From Vibrio azureus (GTDB lineage Bacteria; Pseudomonadota; Gammaproteobacteria; Enterobacterales; Vibrionaceae): a stretch of 64,000 nt of DNA. A program made the position numbers and the translations under genes. Numbering within the stretch: the stretch's first letter is position 1; each line of letters opens with the position of its first letter. This document shows, piece by piece, positions 63,618-64,000 of the stretch. Below the pieces are notes generated by a model. That model saw nothing but the letters and a program-made list of their open reading frames with translations. It had not been told where the DNA came from and ran no database searches. Location: NCBI RefSeq assembly GCF_002849855.1, contig NZ_CP018617.1, positions 1,302,001 to 1,366,000 of the forward strand, read 5' to 3'.

Positions 63618-64000
63618 ATGCAAAGTCACGGTATCACGTTTGGCATTGAGCGAATAGATTCGCAGGTTGTTCTCGTTTTCAAAGCAAAAGGAAAACTGAC
63701 CCACCAAGATTACGAAACCATTGGTCCAATTCTTGAAGCCAGTTTAAAAGGGGTGCATTCGAATAATATAAGAATGCTAGCAGATATCACCGAGCTTGAA
63801 GGATGGGAACCAAGAGCAGCATGGGACGATTTTAAATTAGGCATGAAGACCGATTTCAAAGTTCATCGTTTGGCTATTTATGGCCATAAAAATTGGCAGG
63901 AATTGGCAGCAAAAGTGAGTCGCTGGTTTATAGCTGGGGATGCCCAATCTTTTGATGATTACCATGCTGCAATGGAATGGCTTGCAATCCGCTCGAACCT
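63618..64000 (+). CDS. SpoIIAA-like STAS-domain protein, partial
   Basis: 127 residues are visible before the window ends. It matches the SpoIIAA-like/STAS fold seen in small Vibrio proteins: an N-terminal strand (ITFGIERIDSQVVLVFKAKG), then a helix with LTHQDYETIGPILE, the central strand IRMLADITELEGWEPRAAWD, FKVHRLAIYGHKNWQELAAK and a C-terminal AMEWL helix. The ATG follows TAGGAGAAGTCAC. Members bind lipids or small ligands; the role here is unknown. Confidence 0.8.
   Translation, partial: MQSHGITFGIERIDSQVVLVFKAKGKLTHQDYETIGPILEASLKGVHSNNIRMLADITELEGWEPRAAWDDFKLGMKTDFKVHRLAIYGHKNWQELAAKVSRWFIAGDAQSFDDYHAAMEWLAIRSN

Overview
The window looks like a low-GC, Vibrio-type chromosome segment (Vibrionaceae). 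The grounds are the style of the proteins, a Vibrio-like interspersed inverted repeat ending in CCTCAAGATGC, and a type I-F3 CRISPR system of the kind known mainly from Vibrio and relatives. No rRNA or tRNA gene was seen. Two accessory regions meet a short ordinary chromosomal stretch at the right end.

Region 1 (about 1-35,690) is a heavily rearranged island. Three BspA-like leucine-rich-repeat (LRR) secreted proteins sit in recurring modules with shared flanks. Between them lie broken tips of polymorphic toxins (an AHH nuclease tip, a NUMOD-like tip, a lysozyme-like effector) with apparently intact immunity-type genes. At least three IS6-type transposase copies and many deletion derivatives of the same IS have driven the rearrangements. 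The island also holds a CesT-like chaperone with a eukaryote-like RhoGAP protein (13,644-14,900), a ynbD-ynbC-ynbA phospholipid operon lacking ynbB, two SUKH-like immunity genes in a segmental duplication, one IS110 and one IS3 element, a 493-residue candidate effector with a possible S...HxxxE signature, a DUF4291 protein, a VUT/VOC gene pair, a D-threonine aldolase-like enzyme beside a PAS-LuxR regulator, and a tandem 1,115-bp immunity-gene array.

Region 2 (35,696-61,095) is a complete type I-F3 CRISPR-associated Tn7-like transposon of 25.4 kb. It has matching TGTCGCTGAAACCATAA ends and a 5-bp target duplication (AACGC). Reading inward from the right end it carries tnsA, tnsB and tnsC; an Xre regulator; a type I restriction-modification system (hsdR, hsdM, hsdS); a P-loop GTPase; tniQ, cas8/5, cas7 and cas6; a three-spacer CRISPR array; and a VasX-like type VI secretion effector cassette. 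Cas1, Cas2 and Cas3 are absent.

The leader-distal spacer, between divergent repeats, matches 26 of 32 bases inside the adjacent AraC-family regulator gene (61,147-61,178). The match has a CC PAM and lies 46 bp from the target duplication. Mismatches fall at spacer positions 6, 9, 12, 13, 24 and 30, so all but one are codon wobble positions and four are multiples of six. This is the guide expected to have placed the element. A CTTAG-N5-CTAAG operator occurs twice before xre and once before tniQ, suggesting that Xre controls the targeting operon.

Region 3 (61,101-64,000) is chromosomal: the AraC-type regulator, a divergent EamA-type exporter, a small hypothetical gene and a SpoIIAA-like STAS protein cut by the window edge.
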